A DNA stretch of 64,000 nucleotides from Hirsutella rhossiliensis (lineage: Eukaryota > Ascomycota > Sordariomycetes > Hypocreales > Ophiocordycipitaceae). Shown piece by piece: positions 59,779 to 64,000 of this stretch. A program made the position numbers and the translations under genes. Numbering within the stretch: the first letter of the stretch is position 1; each line of letters starts with the position of its first letter. A model generated the notes under the pieces. It saw only the letters and a list, made by a program, of their open reading frames with translations. It did no database searches and had not been told where the DNA came from. Location of the stretch: assembly GCF_020360975.1 (NCBI RefSeq), contig NW_025408680.1, forward strand, positions 1,054,001 through 1,118,000, given 5' to 3'.

Positions 59779-59939
59779 CGATATCTCCCCTCCTTTTAGT
59801 CTTATCTATAAGATATATTATAGCTGCCTTAGCCGCCGTATATAAATATACCCTTATCGCGTTATATATAAGTATATTATTCCTTAAAATTTTTTTTTTT
59901 AATATACTACTAATAGTATATCTAGTTATATACTAAAAA

Positions 59940-60560
59940 ATCGTTCCTAAAAAGCCTTTAAGCGCGCTACTCTTACCGAATATATCGACTTAAGTAGAGA
60001 TCCTATTAATATACCGTGCACTTAATACTTTAAGGTAAAGAAGACGAATTATTAAATAGCCGAAAATTCTTCGCGCTATAATAATTATATTACTAGTAGT
60101 CGTCCTTATTATAATAGTGGTTTAGTAGCCTCTTCTTATAGGTATCTTTTAATTCTTTCTATATATAGTAGCTAACGTATTTCTTTTAATAACTAAATTA
60201 TTAGCGGAGTAGTATAGGCTATATTTTAAAGAGGAAGAAGCTAGGGAAGCCTTATTAGAGCTTTAGGTATAGCTTACGAACCTTTAGTCGTAAATATCTA
60301 TCGCCGTTAATTATTTAGCTCGTATCTAGAAGATTTAGAATTATATAAAGGAAAAGAGTTCTAAGTTATTTCGTCGTAGTATCTATAAAGTAGATACTAA
60401 GGATAGCGTTTTACCTATACTCGATATATATAAGTATTAGGTAGTAAATAATTTATAATCGTTAGGCGTTCTTAACGAGGCGAATTAGTCCTTATTCGGT
60501 ATTAGTAAGGAGTTTATAGATCTTAGTCCTTTAATCCCTCTTAAACCTTCTAGTAAAATT
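59940..60560 (+). pseudogene. antisense Zn2Cys6-like gene relic, Gypsy-A copy 4
   Basis: On the plus strand (antisense to this copy), 60017-60109 encodes one intact Cys (TGC) and five Tyr codons spaced x2, x7, x8, x2, x6, matching the zinc cluster framework. A Glu/Leu-rich coiled-coil-like stretch follows to about 60360. Stops fit RIP. The copy at 11890-12500 gives the same reading. Confidence 0.68.
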
Positions 60561-60589
60561 ATCGAAGTAGAGAGCTATAGTAGGTTAAG

Positions 60590-63500
60590 TGCTTAAGTAG
60601 TTCCTAGGTATTTTCTTTTAGTCTATATCCCTTTTACTTAATAAGGTATTCTTATTACTAACCTTATTTTTTTATATTTAGTATTTATTTTACTTTATAT
60701 TCTTAATCGTCGTTAACTTTAATTTTTTCCTATAGTTTAGCGTTTCGTAGCGCTAGTTCTAATAATAAGATATAAAATATTAGGTATATCCGTATTATTA
60801 TTAATAGCGAAAGTTTATAGTTAACTTTTAAAATAGTTTTCTTAACCTTAAACGGTCTAAGTTTCTTAAAGTTTAATTTATTACTTAGTCGTTTTATTTT
60901 AATATTTCGCTATATAAGGTAGACTATATCTCCCTCTTAAAAGATTAGTCCTTATAATCTTTTCCGATTATAGTAAGTAGATATTTATTCTCTAATAAAT
61001 TAAAGTTCTTATTATATTTCTTTATATAATTTTTATAGCTAATCTACTTATAGTATTGCTTATTTTACTTATAGTCCTTATTAAGTAACCTTAAATACTT
61101 TTAGGTTATATCTATAATTAACGTATACTAGTAAGAGCTTAGTTATTTCTATAACTAAGCTATTATAAGCTAGTTATACTATTAGTAGCTATTTAACTTA
61201 ATCGTTTTATTTATAGCTAATATAGTATCGTAACTATTATTTAAGCGTTTAGTTAAGTCGTTTTATTTATCTATCTATTTATAGGTAATAAGCTATACTA
61301 AGCTTATATTTCGTCCTTAATTATACTATAAGAGCTTACTAGAACTTAGCTATAAATATACTTCCCTTATTAAAGATAATCTCGTTTAGTAGTCTATAAT
61401 TACTAATAATTATTTATAGGAATATATATACTAGCTCTTCTATATTACTTACTTTTTTATATAGTAAAAAGTATCTATACTTCGTTAATCTATCGGTAAT
61501 AACGAATATACTATTATATTTAACGTTAGTTATAGGTTCTTTTTATAGTAGTAGCTTTATAATATAGTTAAAAGCTATTAAATCCTATAGTTTTTCTAAT
61601 ACTAATAGCGGTTATAATTCTCTATATAGTTTATATCGTTTAGCTTTACTTTATATATAAAGTTTATATTCTTTAATAACTTATTATACTACTTTTTTAA
61701 GCTATAGGAAGTTATATTATCGTTTAATTTATTTTATTATTCTTTAGATTCCTTAGTATCTATATATTAAATATTTATATATATCTTATATAACTTTATC
61801 TCGTAATTCTAGTAGTATCTAGATTTTATTTTTATATATTAAAACTTCTAAATATTCTATATTATATTCGTTTAGTTCTTTATATTCTTTTATCTATTTT
61901 AGGATCTTTTAGTATATTAAGTTATTAGGTTATACTTTAAATATTATATTTAGCTATTATTACTAGTAGTTCTTATTTTTATTAATTTCTAGGAGCTATC
62001 CTTTTATTATAGGTACTCCTATATCGTAATCGCTTTATTAACTAAGGGTATTAGCTCGACCGTTTTCTATTCCTTTTTTATAGATTATTTCGTAGTTAAA
62101 TTCTAATAAGTATTCGGCTTATTAGATTTATCGTCCGTTTAACTATTATATTATTATAAAATATAAGATATTCTTATAATCTATATAGACCTTAACTTTA
62201 TATTTACTTCTAAGAAGGTAGTATCGAAATTCCTTAAAAGCTTAAATAATTATAAGGAATTCTTTATCGTAGATAAGGTAATTAAGTTCTATACTATATA
62301 CCTTTTTCGAGTAAAATATAATTAGTCGTAGTCTTCCTTTATTATCTTTCTATCCGATTTATACTCCTAATATAAAGTCTAATATATTATTTTTAAGTTC
62401 GATTTATCGTTATAGATCGAAGGTAGTTAAGACTAGTTCTTATATAATTATAGTCTTAATATATTCGAAAGCTTTATTAGCTTTATCGTCCTATATAAAT
62501 TCTTTTTCCTTCTTTATTAAGTTATATAGTAGTATTATAATCTTTTTAAAATCTTTAATAAATTATTAGTAGTAATTTATAAATCCTAGGAAACTTTATA
62601 TATCCTTAACGTTCTTTAGCGTTAGCTATTCTTTAACTAAGTTAATCTTATCTTATTATATTTATATCTCTTTTAATAAGATTATATATCTAAGGAAGTC
62701 TACTTCCTATATATAGAACTTACTTTTCTTTAGTTTAACTAGTAACTTTATATTCTAAAGTACGTAGAGTACCTTATAAACGTATTCCTTATATTCTTCT
62801 AAGGTATCTAAGAAGATTAAGATATTATCTAGGTATACTATTATAAAGATATTTAAGTATTTATATAGGATATTATTAATTATCCGTTAAAAGGTAGCTA
62901 GTATATTTATAAGTATAAATAGTATTACTAGATATTTAAATAGTCTAAATTTCGTTCTAAAAGCTATTATCTATTTATATACTTTTTCTATACGTATTAA
63001 GTTATAAGCGCCTTTAAGGTTAAGGGCTATAAACTATTTTTTACTATATAGTCGATCTTATAGTTTTAATATAAGCGGTAATAGTATTCGGTCTTTTATT
63101 ATAATATAGTTTAAGCGTCTATAGTTAATAACTAGTTATAGCTTACCGTTTTTCTTTAAAATAAATATAACTAGGTAGCTTACTTTAAATATTAACGTTT
63201 ATATATATCCTTTTCGTAGATTCTCGTCGAAGTAATTATATAGCGTTTATAATTGCTTTTTATTTAAGTTATAAATCTTATAGAATATTAGCGTTATTCT
63301 ATCCTTAAGATAAATTTTATAGTCTTATTAGCTATATTTAAGTAACCCTATCTTAAGTTCTTCCTTAAAGAGTTTATTATATTTCCGGTATTCCTATAAG
63401 ATATTCTTTATTCTATCTTATAAGCTTTATTCTTTCTTTTAAGAGCTAGTTTCTCTTAACTTAAGCTCTTTATTAATTTATTTAAGGTCTTTCCTTAGAG

Positions 63501-64000
63501 TAGTAATAACTCTTTAGATCTTTATATTATATCCTTTATTCCATTTATATTAGATGCTAGGTTATATAGCCGTATTAGTTAGTACGTAGGTCTTATTAGT
63601 CGATTTTATTATATCTACTAGTTTAGTTACTATTTTCGTTTATATTACTAAAGCCTATAATAATTTACTTAAACGGTTATCCCTTTTATCTTATTTAGTA
63701 GCTAAATTATCGTAAAATTTTACTTTCTCTTAAATCTACTAGTCTTAGAAACTTATATCTTTATTTTAATATAGCTAGCTAGTTTTCTAGTTAATTAATA
63801 GGTTACTCTCCTATAGCTATAAAAGTCTTAATATAAGGTTATATTCTTTAATATTTATAATATCGAAGTTAACTTATTTATTATAGCCTTAGATATTAAT
63901 ATTAAGGTAATTAATCTCTATATTAATAATTCCGTTATTATAGTTAAAAGCCTCTCCTTTAATATTTATAAGTTTATATAGATCTTTCTTATATCTCTAT
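60590..64000 (-). pseudogene. family-A Gypsy pol relic, copy 4
   Basis: Minus strand: chromodomain (about 60650), integrase (60900-62000), RNase H (62050-62450), RT with Y-L-D-N-type active site near 62826-62837, and the protease region near the window end. Stops are RIP-type. Confidence 0.85.

Larger units (their letters stand above)
59779..64000 (-). mobile_element. family-A Gypsy copy 4 internal region, runs off the window
   Basis: Minus-strand copy colinear with the young element from the 3' end backward into the protease and linker region at the window edge. RIPped. Confidence 0.88.

Noticed and set aside
1..64000. CRISPR arrays, bacterial operons or integrated virus
   Set aside because: Repeats are TE-derived. 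The spliceosomal-type intron, RIP footprint and transposon types are fungal. No spaced short repeats or viral structural genes were seen.

Overview
The window looks like a transposon graveyard from a filamentous ascomycete (Pezizomycotina). About 51 of the 64 kb are AT-rich and almost free of CpA/TpG dinucleotides, with ORFs broken by TAG/TAA where relatives have CAG, CAA or TGG. That is the footprint of heavy repeat-induced point mutation (RIP). I found no host gene, tRNA or rRNA. Every long segment I could assign is a retroelement or DNA transposon; a few segments stay unassigned.

Layout, left to right: (1) 1-722, minus-strand 5' end of a RIPped Gypsy element, called family A here. (2) 723-6388, RIPped Copia relic on plus, its 3' LTR split by a 567-bp insert that is mostly un-RIPped. 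(3) 6389-19867, a second Gypsy family (B) on plus, probably split by a truncated family-A copy (7385-13116); between B pol and its 3' end lies a long degenerate minus-strand ORF. (4) 19868-21690, minus-strand LINE reverse transcriptase relic. (5) 21691-24720, 5' half of another family-A copy. (6) 24878-31229, a second Copia copy on minus with both LTRs. (7) 31230-59327, a third Gypsy-like region (C, minus), interrupted at 34134-54420 by a complete RIPped family-A copy. (8) 59328-64000, minus-strand family-A copy running off the window.

Inside the complete RIPped family-A copy sits the one stretch of normal base composition, 40695-53141. It is a young, un-RIPped family-A Gypsy element with identical LTRs apart from two C-run length differences and a 5-bp target duplication. 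A 4.6-kb hAT DNA transposon has inserted into its 5' LTR with an 8-bp duplication. The order of events is therefore C, then RIPped A, then young A, then hAT; a target-site duplication supports each of the three insertions.

The young element is a Tf1/sushi-type chromovirus. It has a single gag-pol frame (CCHC knuckle, aspartic protease, RT, RNase H, integrase, chromodomain). Its primer site is complementary to its own LTR rather than to a recognisable tRNA, which suggests self-priming. The frame is broken 13 times as assembled. Every break is a -1 shift placed at a homopolymer, and RIPped relatives checked at those places carry the missing base. This points to consensus or sequencing error rather than decay.

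The most interesting feature is an antisense gene between pol and the 3' LTR. It encodes a six-cysteine, Zn2Cys6-like cluster followed by a coiled coil. RIPped family-A copies of three subfamilies keep the same antisense reading frame and cysteine spacing, with the Cys codons turned into Tyr codons by RIP. The retroelement therefore seems to carry its own transcription-factor-like protein. Gypsy family B also has a long antisense ORF in the same place.
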